A DNA stretch of 64,000 nucleotides from Bacilli bacterium (GCA_017404385.1 JAFRCK010000012.1:1-64000); one strand, 5' to 3'; numbered from the stretch's first letter, positions 43,121 to 52,267 are shown. The notes: generated by a model not told the origin, from the letters alone. Translations and numbers: made by a program.

Positions 43121-44596
43121 TTAGTTACTTATGTCAATATTATTCTTTAATACAAATCTTTTCGCTTTTGATGTTTTACATATATTATGCCATGATGAAT
43201 CTGGTCCTTTGGAATTAATATCAGTTTTTATATAAACTCTATCATTAGTTTCTAATTCATGATCAAAATTAACTTTTTCATCGTTAACATATGCCTCAAT
43301 CATATTATCACCTATTCTAGTATGTATTGCATAAGCAAAATCTATAGGTGTAGCTCCCTTTGGTAATTCTATTACATCCCCTCTTGGTGTAAATACATAT
43401 ATTTTATCTGAGAATACTTCTTCTCTAACTTTAGAAATATATTCTTCATTATCTTCAAACATTGTATCAATCTGTGTTAATGATTTAAAGAACTGTAATT
43501 TTTCAGTTAATTCTCTTTGCATTACAACTCTTGCTTCACCCTTTTTTAAATCCCAGTAAGTTGTTATTCCATTAGAAGCAACTCTATCCATATTAGCTGT
43601 TCTTATTTGAACTTGAACTGGTCTACCTCTTGGACTTAACACAGTAGTATGAAGTGATTTATACATATTTGTTTTTGGACTACATATATAATCTTTAAAA
43701 TGTTTATTAATAGGTTTATATTGTGAATGAACAAGACCTATTGTACCATAACAATCACTTACTCTTTCAAGTATTACTTTTAACATTATTAAATCATGTA
43801 TCTCATTTATTTTTTTATTTTGTTCTAGTTTTTGATATATTCCATATGCATTCTTAAATTCATAATCTTTAACATAAAACTCATTACCAATTATTTTATT
43901 TTCACTAGATAGATCTAATAACTTTTGTATATTTTCTCTCATTTCCCTTAAACTAAGAGCATTATCTTCTTTAATTCTTTTTTTCATTTCTTCTATTTCC
44001 AAATACTTATCAGGATTTAAATATGAAAAAGCAATATCTTCTAGTTCAGATTTAATATCATAAGCACCTATATAATACGCTAAAGGCGAATAAATATTTA
44101 AAGTTTCTATCGATTTTTCTATTTGTTTTATTGGTTTCATATGTTCAAGCGTTCTCATATTATGAAGTCTATCAGCAAGTTTTACAATTATAATTCTTAC
44201 ATCTTTTTTCAAACTATTTAATATTTTTCTAGCATTAGCGTTATCTTCATCAACTTTATTAGTAAAATTCATTTTACTAATATTAGTAACTCCATCAACT
44301 AGTTCTGCTACTTCTGAATTAAATTCTATTTTTAATTCTTCTTTTGTTGCTTTAGTATCTTCTAATGTATCATGAAGAAGTCCTGCGCATAATGTATCTT
44401 GATCAGCATGTAATTCTGCAAGTATATAAGTAACATTAAGTGGATGAATTATATAAGGTTCACCACTTTTTCTTTTTTGCCCTTCATGAAGACTTTCTGC
44501 ATATTTAAATGCTTTTTCAACCATTGGTAAAGCTTCTGGATTATATTTAAGAATCTTAAATTTTAAATCATTATACAAATTACTATAACTACTCAT
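43121..44596 (-). CDS. Short Rel/SpoT-family (p)ppGpp enzyme, probably hydrolase-dominant
   Basis: 491 aa: HD hydrolase, synthetase-like domain and TGS domain, ending right after TGS. The ZFD/RIS and ACT domains of full Rel (about 730 aa) are missing. The hydrolase residues look intact (HEGQKRKSGEPYIIHP; LLHDTLEDT; DRLHNMRTL). The synthetase is drifted: the usual G-R-P-K-x-x-x-S-I-Y reads YEFKNAYGIY, losing the Arg, and the catalytic Glu of E-V/I-Q-I-R-T is Gln in RPVQVQIRT. TGS is clear (KIYVFTPRGDVIELPKGAT). It may mainly degrade (p)ppGpp. AGAGGTG ribosome site; preceded by a leader peptide and hairpin. Confidence 0.88.
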   Translation of the reverse strand: MSSYSNLYNDLKFKILKYNPEALPMVEKAFKYAESLHEGQKRKSGEPYIIHPLNVTYILAELHADQDTLCAGLLHDTLEDTKATKEELKIEFNSEVAELVDGVTNISKMNFTNKVDEDNANARKILNSLKKDVRIIIVKLADRLHNMRTLEHMKPIKQIEKSIETLNIYSPLAYYIGAYDIKSELEDIAFSYLNPDKYLEIEEMKKRIKEDNALSLREMRENIQKLLDLSSENKIIGNEFYVKDYEFKNAYGIYQKLEQNKKINEIHDLIMLKVILERVSDCYGTIGLVHSQYKPINKHFKDYICSPKTNMYKSLHTTVLSPRGRPVQVQIRTANMDRVASNGITTYWDLKKGEARVVMQRELTEKLQFFKSLTQIDTMFEDNEEYISKVREEVFSDKIYVFTPRGDVIELPKGATPIDFAYAIHTRIGDNMIEAYVNDEKVNFDHELETNDRVYIKTDINSKGPDSSWHNICKTSKAKRFVLKNNIDISN

Positions 44597-44615
44597 ACTA
44601 ACACCTCTAAAACAA

Positions 44616-44751
44616 AACAGTATTAAGCCGCAAGCTTAATACTGTTATGAGAGCATGATGAAAAGATTTTACAAGTGAGTCTTTTTATCATACAATCATC
44701 CCCTTTAAAAATATTAATAATCAATTTACTACTAGTTTGATTCATTGTCAA
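44616..44751 (-). promoter_or_regulatory. Promoter and hairpin leader of the rel gene
   Basis: In minus orientation TTGACA (44751-44746), 17 nt, TAAATT (44728-44723). The leader holds a 22-codon ORF and a perfect 13-bp hairpin, AACAGTATTAAGC (44628-44616 as arm) with GCTTAATACTGTT, loop of 5, followed by TTGTTTT and the rel ribosome site. The ORF stop lies inside the hairpin, so ribosome movement should decide whether it forms. The -35/-10 region overlaps the 3' end of the preceding gene. Confidence 0.6.
44623..44691 (-). CDS. Leader peptide ORF upstream of rel
   Basis: 22 codons starting MIKRLTCKIFSSCSHN and ending in TAA within the 3' arm of the leader hairpin. AAAGGGG sits 8 nt upstream of the ATG. 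The peptide has no single dominant amino acid, although Ser and Cys are frequent (six of 22). This looks like a translated regulatory ORF rather than a functional protein. Confidence 0.5.
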   Translation of the reverse strand: MIKRLTCKIFSSCSHNSIKLAA

Positions 44752-45445
44752 GTACTTTTGAATTATTAATATTTAATTTTAATTCTTTATGTTTCTTTTC
44801 TTCATTTTTTATATAAATTTTTCTTTCAAAATGCTCATAAGAAGCTATTTCATATTTTTTATCTATTAAATCAGTATCAGATAATACATTTTCAATTATT
44901 TTTAAAAAATCCACAAAGGTTGGTTGTTTTTCATAGCCATTTATCCTTTCTAAAAGATTACAGCTAATTGGTTTTTCTACATTCATTATTATTTGATAAC
45001 AAACATCACCCCTTAAAAACAATGAATAAAATGATTTATCATCTGTTATTAATCTTCCATATTTAAAATCATATATATTACCACTTTTAGTCAAATTGAC
45101 ATTTTCTTCATTTATTTTTGCTTTTTTCATCAATCTAATATCATATTCTTCTTCACTCGTATCTGTTATTTTAATTATTTTAATATTAGAATTATTTTCT
45201 CCCTTGTTTTTAACAATCAAAAACATATTGTCATTAATATCGAAGCAATAAGATGTTAACTTTTCTTTTTCTATATCATAATCATATAATTCAAAATTAA
45301 TAGTATCTTTAAAATTCCCAATTATAGTAAGTAACGATATAATTTTATTATATCTTTCTTTATCTCTTTTTATGTTCAATAACAACTCATTTACCTTACT
45401 GTTTTCAGAAATCAAAGTAACAATATCTTCTTTATTCTTTTTCAC
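44732..45445 (-). CDS. Unknown protein, last gene of the seven-gene operon
   Basis: 237 aa, not recognised. N-terminal helical segment (VNELLLNIKRDKERYNKIIS), a beta-rich middle (NMFLIVKNKGENNSNIKIIK) and a charged helical tail. No signal peptide or membrane helix. Its start overlaps the HelD-like gene by 14 nt, so the two are coupled; it could be a partner or specific inhibitor of that protein. Its 3' end carries the -35/-10 of the rel leader promoter. Confidence 0.72.
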   Translation of the reverse strand: MKKNKEDIVTLISENSKVNELLLNIKRDKERYNKIISLLTIIGNFKDTINFELYDYDIEKEKLTSYCFDINDNMFLIVKNKGENNSNIKIIKITDTSEEEYDIRLMKKAKINEENVNLTKSGNIYDFKYGRLITDDKSFYSLFLRGDVCYQIIMNVEKPISCNLLERINGYEKQPTFVDFLKIIENVLSDTDLIDKKYEIASYEHFERKIYIKNEEKKHKELKLNINNSKVLDNESN

Positions 45446-47381
45446 TTGATTCTCCTATAACATTTTTACTTAAAACCATTTTTTTTGAATTAACATGGAC
45501 ACTATAATTAAAAATGTTGCTTAATTCTTTTTTATAGATAATGATAAAACCTTTTTTACAACAATTAGCGCAATTATAAACCTTAAAACAGTTTTCTTTT
45601 GAATCAGAAAAATTAGTTGATGAGGCATCATTTATAATTACTCCGTCAAATTCCAAATTATAAAGGTAGTCTATTGGTACTATTAATACTTTTTGATTAA
45701 AACTAGCATTCTTTTTTGAAATCAATTCAGAATCTATACCATTTTGTGATAATTCTTTATATATTTCTTTACCTTCTTTGTCATTATTATAAACTATTGC
45801 AATTCTTTCAAAATCATCATCAATTGTTGATAACACATCTTTAATCTTAGATTTTTCTCCATTTTTTTCTAATATTTTTAATGATTCTGTATTTTCCTTA
45901 TATAATTTTGAATCAATCTGTCTAATACCAATCTTTTTTGCTACTTGATTCGCAAAACCCATAATTGTTTTATTTATTATATAATTATCATCTAATTTAT
46001 ATATTAAATACTCATCTGAAAGAATATTACTATTAATCTTTGTTATCCTATCATCACAATCATTAACAAAACTAGCTATAATTTCATCTTCAAAAAAGGA
46101 AACAGATGAATTAGCAAACAATTTATTAAATATATAAAAATGAAAATCGCCAAAATTATGAGTGTTATTTATAAGAACACTTTCATATTGAACTTTAGGA
46201 TGCTTCAAAATACTACCAATATATAATAAAGGTGGAATATCTTCATTTAAAACTACCTTTTTATCTAAGAATTGTATTGTTTTAGCCTTAAAATCATCTA
46301 TGTCTATTTCAGAATAATCACTAATATAAGATTCAATATTTTCTATAAATAATTTATAAACATAAGAAATTTTATAATCTAAATTTGCAAAATATTTTTT
46401 TAATAATTTCACACCATTATTTTTTATTGATTTTATAGTTTGACTTCTTTTTTCAAGTATTTCTTTTCTACGAATATCATCACTACTAAAATTTGATAAT
46501 ATTTGTTTATAATAATCTAATACCCTGTTGAATATTTCATCTTTTTTATCTTGAAAAATAGTAAGATATCTCATTTTAGCCCATTCTATGTTCGGTTCAT
46601 TATTTTTACTTTCAAAAAGGTTATTCTTGATATCTTCTTTTTCAAAAATTCTTATACCATCAATCATAAAATCTTCTGTCACATAATACTTATCAAAAAA
46701 ATCAACTAAAAATCTATCAATCATCTCTTTAAACTCAATTGATTTCTTTATTTTTGATTCAGGATTGTTGTTATTATAATCATTCTCTCTTAAAAGCAGT
46801 TTTTCATTTATAAAATCATTTGTAAATTCTATTAATGAACTATGATTTATTTCATCAGTAATCAACTTTGATAAATAATATGAATTGTATGCCTTAAAAA
46901 AATCATTTTGATCTATCAATAAAATACTATCATTTTCCATTTTATGTTTATATATCAAATAAGCAATTCTATACAATAAAACTCTATTTAATCCTGAACC
47001 TGGTATACCTGAAACAATATATTTTCCTTTAATAGGAGACTCAATAATATTACCTTGTTTTTCATTTATTTCTTCTTTGTTTTCTACAAAACCATTTTCA
47101 AATGAAACTAAATCAGGATAAAGTAATTTTTCATAACTAATCATTGAATCATCACGTTCTTCTATCTTTAATTCAGATAATCTATTTTTCATAAGTCTCA
47201 ATTTAGCTATTAAATGTTTTTCTTTTACTTCAGTTTCTCTAAAAATGGGATTATCGTGCCATCCATCACCTTGAAATATAGCTATTCTTCCTTTGTATAA
47301 TTGAACATCAACTAATTCTTTTTCAACTTTATCTATTTCTTTTAAAAATGCATCGTATTCATTTTTAAACACTCTTATCAT
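45432..47381 (-). CDS. HelD-like UvrD-family protein with a lost Walker-A lysine
   Basis: 649 aa. The N-terminus (about 1-75) has a helical hairpin with GRIAIFQGDGWHDNPIFRE, recalling GreA/HelD coiled coils that enter the RNA polymerase secondary channel. The first RecA-like lobe follows, with VSGIPGSGLNRVLLYRIAYLI, matching the HelD Walker A region (GxxGSGKT...HRIAYL) but reading GSGLN, without Lys or Thr. The C-terminal lobe has YNLEFDGVIINDASSTNFSD, like HelD LEFDAVIVYDAS. HelD recycles RNA polymerase using ATP; this one probably binds without normal hydrolysis. Overlaps both neighbours by a few bases. Confidence 0.68.
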   Translation of the reverse strand: MIRVFKNEYDAFLKEIDKVEKELVDVQLYKGRIAIFQGDGWHDNPIFRETEVKEKHLIAKLRLMKNRLSELKIEERDDSMISYEKLLYPDLVSFENGFVENKEEINEKQGNIIESPIKGKYIVSGIPGSGLNRVLLYRIAYLIYKHKMENDSILLIDQNDFFKAYNSYYLSKLITDEINHSSLIEFTNDFINEKLLLRENDYNNNNPESKIKKSIEFKEMIDRFLVDFFDKYYVTEDFMIDGIRIFEKEDIKNNLFESKNNEPNIEWAKMRYLTIFQDKKDEIFNRVLDYYKQILSNFSSDDIRRKEILEKRSQTIKSIKNNGVKLLKKYFANLDYKISYVYKLFIENIESYISDYSEIDIDDFKAKTIQFLDKKVVLNEDIPPLLYIGSILKHPKVQYESVLINNTHNFGDFHFYIFNKLFANSSVSFFEDEIIASFVNDCDDRITKINSNILSDEYLIYKLDDNYIINKTIMGFANQVAKKIGIRQIDSKLYKENTESLKILEKNGEKSKIKDVLSTIDDDFERIAIVYNNDKEGKEIYKELSQNGIDSELISKKNASFNQKVLIVPIDYLYNLEFDGVIINDASSTNFSDSKENCFKVYNCANCCKKGFIIIYKKELSNIFNYSVHVNSKKMVLSKNVIGESSEKE

Positions 47382-48136
47382 ACTTTATTACCCTTTCCCC
47401 CTGCATAATTATCATATTTCTTTATTAATATTTTTGAAGACTTTAAATCCTTTTGTCTATTTTTAATCAAGGCCTTATATGATATCGAATCAATATCATT
47501 CTTAGTAAATATATCTCCTTTTAATTCTATTTTTCTATTTTCAGCCAAGAATTTTTCATTATAAACTTTTAATTCTTTATATGTTTTATTTACTACGTAT
47601 TCTAAAGGTTTACTATTATCAACATATATTGTTTTTTCAGGAATTAAAAGTCTTTGAAATTCACTTAAAAATTTTTCTCTTGTATCATCCTTGTCCAAAA
47701 CTTCATCAAGAATACTTTTGCCTCTAGTATTTATCCTATTTTGTCTTTGATGCTCTTCTAAATCTATAAATAAAGTAAGGTCTGGTTCTAATAATTGATT
47801 CCCATAAAGATTATAATTCAATTCTAATGGGATTCCAGCAACTCTATTTGATACAACTGTATCTATCAAATATCTTACAACATAAACATTATTATTAGTA
47901 TAGTCTAGATTATTTCTTATATAATCAGATGCAAACACTGTTGAAGATAAATAATATAACATATGTGCTACACTAGATTCTTTTCTCACAACATCATCAA
48001 TATAATTTCTATCTTTATATTCTGGAGATGGTGTCTTTACAACAACAGAATTATGATCTAATTTACTCAATTCTTTTGCTATAGAAGAAGTACCACTACC
48101 ATCCAAACCTGTAACAACAATTAACATTTTATTCAC
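47378..48136 (-). CDS. P-loop nucleotide kinase-like protein with an altered Walker A
   Basis: 252 aa. N-terminal TVVVTGLDGSGTSS-type loop (observed IVVTGLDGSGTSSIAKELS) matches the thymidylate/deoxynucleoside kinase P-loop except that Lys is replaced by Thr. VYVVRYLIDTVVSNRVAG aligns with the DR-type segment, and PDLTLFIDLEEHQRQNRINT with the strand and lid region. The C-terminal 60 residues are extra and charged. The substrate, if any, is unknown; the missing Lys suggests weak or lost ATP hydrolysis or a specialised enzyme. Overlaps the CYTH gene by 8 nt and the HelD-like gene by 4 nt. Confidence 0.7.
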   Translation of the reverse strand: MNKMLIVVTGLDGSGTSSIAKELSKLDHNSVVVKTPSPEYKDRNYIDDVVRKESSVAHMLYYLSSTVFASDYIRNNLDYTNNNVYVVRYLIDTVVSNRVAGIPLELNYNLYGNQLLEPDLTLFIDLEEHQRQNRINTRGKSILDEVLDKDDTREKFLSEFQRLLIPEKTIYVDNSKPLEYVVNKTYKELKVYNEKFLAENRKIELKGDIFTKNDIDSISYKALIKNRQKDLKSSKILIKKYDNYAGGKGNKV

Positions 48137-48722
48137 CCAATTCTTTAGTTATTAACTCATATGCTTTCTTAACATCAAATTCATCAGTAACCATTATATT
48201 ATATTTTTTAATTTCTTCTAGCATCTTATTCTTTTCTTCTATAACTTTTTCTTCAGACAACCCAGAAAAATCATTTTCATTTTCATATTCTAATAATAAT
48301 CCCAAGTTTTCTACGTCTTGAAAAGCAAATTCGATATTATCCTTTTTAAAAACAATAACATCATATTTAACTTCAACTAGTTTTTCAAAGCCAAGTGCCA
48401 TTAATAATTTTTCTGCATTTTTTATATCATCGATATTAACATTTATTTTTTCTTCTGAAATAACCATATCATCTTTATATATTTTATTTTTATAAGTCAA
48501 TTTCTTAAAAGTTTCAGATTTATTAACACACAAATAACGTATTAATACACTTTTCTTCAAAGTTTCTATTATATTATTTTTAGATAATTCTTTATTAAAT
48601 TGAGTCATATAAATATCTTCAATTCTACTTGTTCTAATTTTTGAAAAGCCTTGTTTTTCAAGTATTTTACTAACATCATTTAATGATTGTTTTACTCTTG
48701 TAGTAACTTCAATTTGTTTCAT
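48129..48722 (-). CDS. CYTH-domain protein (class IV adenylate cyclase/ThTPase-like)
   Basis: 197 aa covering one CYTH domain. The pattern of alternating strands is recognisable: N-terminal IEVTTRVK in the place of the E-x-E-x-K metal motif (degenerate), VLIRYLCVN, KLTYKNKIYKDD, EEKINVNIDD, ALGFEKLVEVKYDV and LGLLLEYEN with acidic residues at the end. CYTH enzymes bind triphosphorylated substrates such as ATP, thiamine triphosphate or RNA 5' ends in a beta tunnel. Partial loss of the first motif leaves activity uncertain. It overlaps the aminotransferase stop by 4 nt and the kinase-like start by 8 nt. Confidence 0.72.
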   Translation of the reverse strand: MKQIEVTTRVKQSLNDVSKILEKQGFSKIRTSRIEDIYMTQFNKELSKNNIIETLKKSVLIRYLCVNKSETFKKLTYKNKIYKDDMVISEEKINVNIDDIKNAEKLLMALGFEKLVEVKYDVIVFKKDNIEFAFQDVENLGLLLEYENENDFSGLSEEKVIEEKNKMLEEIKKYNIMVTDEFDVKKAYELITKELGE

Positions 48723-50200
48723 TTTATCACTCCTCTAACATAATTATTAATTTTTGATATTGCTTTTATTAATGTTTCACTTTCAAATGAATATGAAAAT
48801 CTTATTATAATCTCATTATCATTAATCCAACTAAAAGACTGTCCAATTAGTATTCTAATACCACATTTTTCATATAGCAAACTAGCCAATTCTTTCTCAT
48901 TTTTTATAATACCATATTTTTTTAATTCAGTAAAATCTACTAATAAAAAGAACCCCGATTCTGGAACAACTACTGTTTTTACTTTAGGTATTCCTTCTAA
49001 CACTAGTTTTGCTTCTTTTTCATCCTTAATATAATGTTTAATATCTTTTAAGATTTTTTTATAATACTTAGTATTCTTAATAGTTTCTATTCCATCAAAT
49101 AAGGCTAAGCAAACATTCATACTATATTCATATTTTTCTATTAAGTCTTTAAAATATTTTATATAGACCTTATCTCTCTTTTTACTATTATTAAACGTCC
49201 CAGCCAAAAGGGAAGATTGAATAACTGAAATAGAATCCATAATATAAAATACATTATTTCTTATTAATCTTATAACAACTTCATTAGCCACAATAAAACC
49301 TGTTCTTGTTTTGGCTAAATTATAAGATTTTGATAATCCAAACAAAGAAATAGTATTATTAAAATATTCTTTTATAGTACCTATAGGTTTAGCTAGATGT
49401 TTTCTATCATATGTTAAATCCCTATATATCAAATCATCAATTATAAATACATTATTATTCTTACAAACAGAGCCAATACTATTTAATAATTTTAAATCTT
49501 TATCAGATAAAACGTTTCCTATTGGATTATTAGGATTAATATTTAAAAAGGCCCTTACTTTTGGTACATATCCCTTTTTATTATCATATTTTAATTTTAA
49601 TTCATTATTTATACTTTTTATTAGAGAATCTAGTTCTCTCGGATCTATTTTATAATCATTTTCTCTTTTTAATTGTATTACCTCTACATTTATATTTAAC
49701 CTTTCAGGCATGAAAGCAAATAATCCATAATTAGGTGAAGTCATTATAATTACATCATTAGGTTTAAAAATAGATTTTAAAATCAAATAGAATCCTTCAG
49801 TAGTAGAATTTGTAATTATTACATTATTAAAGTCAATATAATTTGGAAATCCTTCTTTTTTAAGGTAATCTGATATTATTTGCCTATGTGTTTCATCACC
49901 AGCAGCAGGAGGATACTCATAAAGATTTTTATTTAACTGTTTTTTTAATGTTTTTACTGCACAAGGAAATGATTTATATTTTATTGGATTACCTGTTCCA
50001 AATTTGTATACCTTGTTAGTTGTTTTAATTTTATATAAACTGTTATTAAAATACCATGCATCTTCTATTTTTTTAACAGAAAAACTATAATCTTTTCCAT
50101 CTTCTCTTTTTCCAATATCCGGAAAACCCTCTTTTTTTGTTTCTATTCCAGGATTTTCTATTATAAGTTCATCGATTACATTTACTTTTTTCTTGTTCAT
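48719..50200 (-). CDS. PLP-dependent aminotransferase (class I/II fold)
   Basis: 493 aa, fold type I. Landmarks: YPPAAGDETHRQIISDYL, the NINPNNPIG substrate-binding Asn, DDLIYRDL (Asp-Tyr for PLP) and FGLSKSYNLAKTRTG with the Schiff-base Lys. A Lys-rich N-terminal extension of about 60 residues precedes the domain. It resembles aspartate/aromatic aminotransferases, but the substrate is open. It begins inside the last 32 nt of the NADAR gene. In this operon it might process an amino-acid- or nucleotide-derived intermediate from the radical SAM step. Confidence 0.85.
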   Translation of the reverse strand: MNKKKVNVIDELIIENPGIETKKEGFPDIGKREDGKDYSFSVKKIEDAWYFNNSLYKIKTTNKVYKFGTGNPIKYKSFPCAVKTLKKQLNKNLYEYPPAAGDETHRQIISDYLKKEGFPNYIDFNNVIITNSTTEGFYLILKSIFKPNDVIIMTSPNYGLFAFMPERLNINVEVIQLKRENDYKIDPRELDSLIKSINNELKLKYDNKKGYVPKVRAFLNINPNNPIGNVLSDKDLKLLNSIGSVCKNNNVFIIDDLIYRDLTYDRKHLAKPIGTIKEYFNNTISLFGLSKSYNLAKTRTGFIVANEVVIRLIRNNVFYIMDSISVIQSSLLAGTFNNSKKRDKVYIKYFKDLIEKYEYSMNVCLALFDGIETIKNTKYYKKILKDIKHYIKDEKEAKLVLEGIPKVKTVVVPESGFFLLVDFTELKKYGIIKNEKELASLLYEKCGIRILIGQSFSWINDNEIIIRFSYSFESETLIKAISKINNYVRGVIK

Positions 50201-50630
50201 TTCTTATATAATCCCTCACTTTGCATAATATTTTACCATAATTATTTTCACCATCATGATTAGGACCACATCCCCAATAACTTTCTTTAGTAGTTTCTTC
50301 TATAATCTCTTCATTTCCTGTTTTTAATAATTTATCTTTTATTTCTTCATTATTCAAAAACTTGTACAGTACAGCTTCAAACATAACATCCTTTTTTATT
50401 TCTTTCCAATTTTCTCTTTTTTTATTATTTCTATCTCTACCAATGATAGATGCCTCCTTTGGAGTTTTTGCATTTATAATTCTATTAACAACATCAGGGT
50501 CATCAAATTTTTTAGATTGATAATAATGTTCAGATGTCTTATAAAATATTCCGTCTTTATAAAAGCCATGATTTGAATATGTTGCTAAATAACCCAATTC
50601 TCCAAATTCTTTATAAAAACAAATGCTCAT
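50169..50630 (-). CDS. NADAR (YbiA/DUF1768) family protein
   Basis: 153 aa, the full family length. Conserved elements are present: KEFGELGYLATYS, FYKTSEHYYQSKKFDD (with the family Glu), IGRDRNNKKRENWKEIKKDVM, and SYWGCGPNHDGENNYGKILCKVR (Trp and Gly-x-Asn...Gly). YbiA is an N-glycosidase acting on phosphorylated riboflavin intermediates, and other NADAR proteins remove ADP-ribose from guanine bases. Unlike its P-loop neighbours, its active-site residues appear intact. Start and radical-SAM stop share one base. Confidence 0.85.
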   Translation of the reverse strand: MSICFYKEFGELGYLATYSNHGFYKDGIFYKTSEHYYQSKKFDDPDVVNRIINAKTPKEASIIGRDRNNKKRENWKEIKKDVMFEAVLYKFLNNEEIKDKLLKTGNEEIIEETTKESYWGCGPNHDGENNYGKILCKVRDYIRNEQEKSKCNR

Positions 50631-52252
50631 TATATCATCTCTCTTTGACCAGGGATGTAATAGTTTCCTTTTATATCTTTAAAAGATATTTTATTATCTT
50701 TGGAATCCAACTTAATCTTAATTTTAGATTTGGTTTGGCCATCAGAACTGGCAGTGTCTGCTAAATCTAACAATTCTAATATAATTGTATCATTGTAATC
50801 ACAACTCAATCTCCAAACAGAACCTTCTACAGTCATAGTACTGTTGCTATTTCCATAGTTTCGTTCATGATTTAAAGTTAATGGCTCATTTTCTACAGAT
50901 ACTAATCCTTTAAACTCATGAATTGCTCTTCCTAGATTACAAATAATACCTGTATCAATTGTAAAATTCTTATCAAAGAAAACACTAGGACTATAATTTG
51001 ATTTTTTTAATACATTTATATATGTGTTAATCATTGGTAAAATTTCATTATTAATATATTCGACTTCACGCTCATCTCTATTAATTGTTTTTTTCTTTAT
51101 CAAATTCACAACATTATTAACATCATCCCACGAGGCATCAATAAATTGATCTCTAGATGATAAATTCATTTTCTTTTTGTATTCAAAAATAGAGTTTAAG
51201 AAATAACGTTCGACATTAATATAACCAGATCTAAGCCTATTTTCAGTTTTTGGATAAATATATAATCCATAACTACCACTATCATTCATTACAGGATTTA
51301 TAGAATAATAATAACCATCTCTATTTTTCACTCTATAAATTGTTACGTTTTTTTCAACGTCATAATGATTATTTAGATAATCAATTATTTCTTTTTTACT
51401 ATTTAATCTTTTAGTTAAAACAATTTTATCAAATACTAATCCATCATTATCTAATGATAATCTATGATTAAAAGGATCTTTAATCTTTGTATTTTTAAAC
51501 CTTATATTTTTATCCTTAGAAACAAATAAATATTTATCTACATATATTATTTTTCTTTGATTATAATTAAACATAATTACTTCATCAATAACAACAAATG
51601 GTTTATATCTTAACTCTATACAGAATTTTCTTGACCCACTACCTATATAATCATAATATGTTTTGTATATCTTTAAAAAGTTTATCATATCTTTTTCATA
51701 TTCTTTCCTATCAAATAATGTGTTATTGCAAGCCCAACCAATTGTATATGGAGTAAATGATAATCTAACTCCACCTAATTTTTCTTGATAATTACTAATT
51801 CTTGAGTGCATTTTGTTTAAATATGAATTATGTCTACTAAAACCTACTGTTGAGATTCTTGTTTTGACTCCTAATTCTCTATATAGTATTTCTATAAAAG
51901 AATCTAAATTCTTATAAAAACCAACATCATTATCTAAGTAAGAAAAAATAACTCCATTTCTATGATTATTTCGATCCCATACAATTAATGGTTTCTCATG
52001 CCTAGGTGTAGAATACTTTATAGCAGCTATAACATTTCTTATTCTTTCTTCATTCCATTCGCTCACGTTTGTACTTGCATATTTACTACATATACTGCAA
52101 GAATTTAAACATCCAATCTGAGGTTGAAAATGTCTTAGTTTTGAAAAAAACGACTCTGGCATTTTAATAAATTGTTTATAGAGTATATACCTTTCATCAT
52201 AATCCTTTTTTGATATAGTGCTTTCATCACTTAATAAAAATTTATTTTTCAT
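50630..52252 (-). CDS. Radical SAM-like protein, first gene of the operon
   Basis: 540 aa. Residues about 45-56 read QIGCLNSCSICSKYA, a CxxxCxxC iron-sulfur motif. The rest of the N-terminal half fits a radical SAM barrel (IVWDRNNHRNGVIFSYLDND as one strand-loop). A long beta-rich region (about 230-400, with the DGYYYSINPVMNDSGSYGLY stretch) and a C-terminal domain ending in short strands are not recognised. The start at 52252 (MKNKFLLSD) has TGGAGGGG upstream, just after the attenuator. The reaction is unknown; it is a divergent family. Confidence 0.7.
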   Translation of the reverse strand: MKNKFLLSDESTISKKDYDERYILYKQFIKMPESFFSKLRHFQPQIGCLNSCSICSKYASTNVSEWNEERIRNVIAAIKYSTPRHEKPLIVWDRNNHRNGVIFSYLDNDVGFYKNLDSFIEILYRELGVKTRISTVGFSRHNSYLNKMHSRISNYQEKLGGVRLSFTPYTIGWACNNTLFDRKEYEKDMINFLKIYKTYYDYIGSGSRKFCIELRYKPFVVIDEVIMFNYNQRKIIYVDKYLFVSKDKNIRFKNTKIKDPFNHRLSLDNDGLVFDKIVLTKRLNSKKEIIDYLNNHYDVEKNVTIYRVKNRDGYYYSINPVMNDSGSYGLYIYPKTENRLRSGYINVERYFLNSIFEYKKKMNLSSRDQFIDASWDDVNNVVNLIKKKTINRDEREVEYINNEILPMINTYINVLKKSNYSPSVFFDKNFTIDTGIICNLGRAIHEFKGLVSVENEPLTLNHERNYGNSNSTMTVEGSVWRLSCDYNDTIILELLDLADTASSDGQTKSKIKIKLDSKDNKISFKDIKGNYYIPGQREMI

Positions 52253-52267
52253 AATACCCCTCCATAA

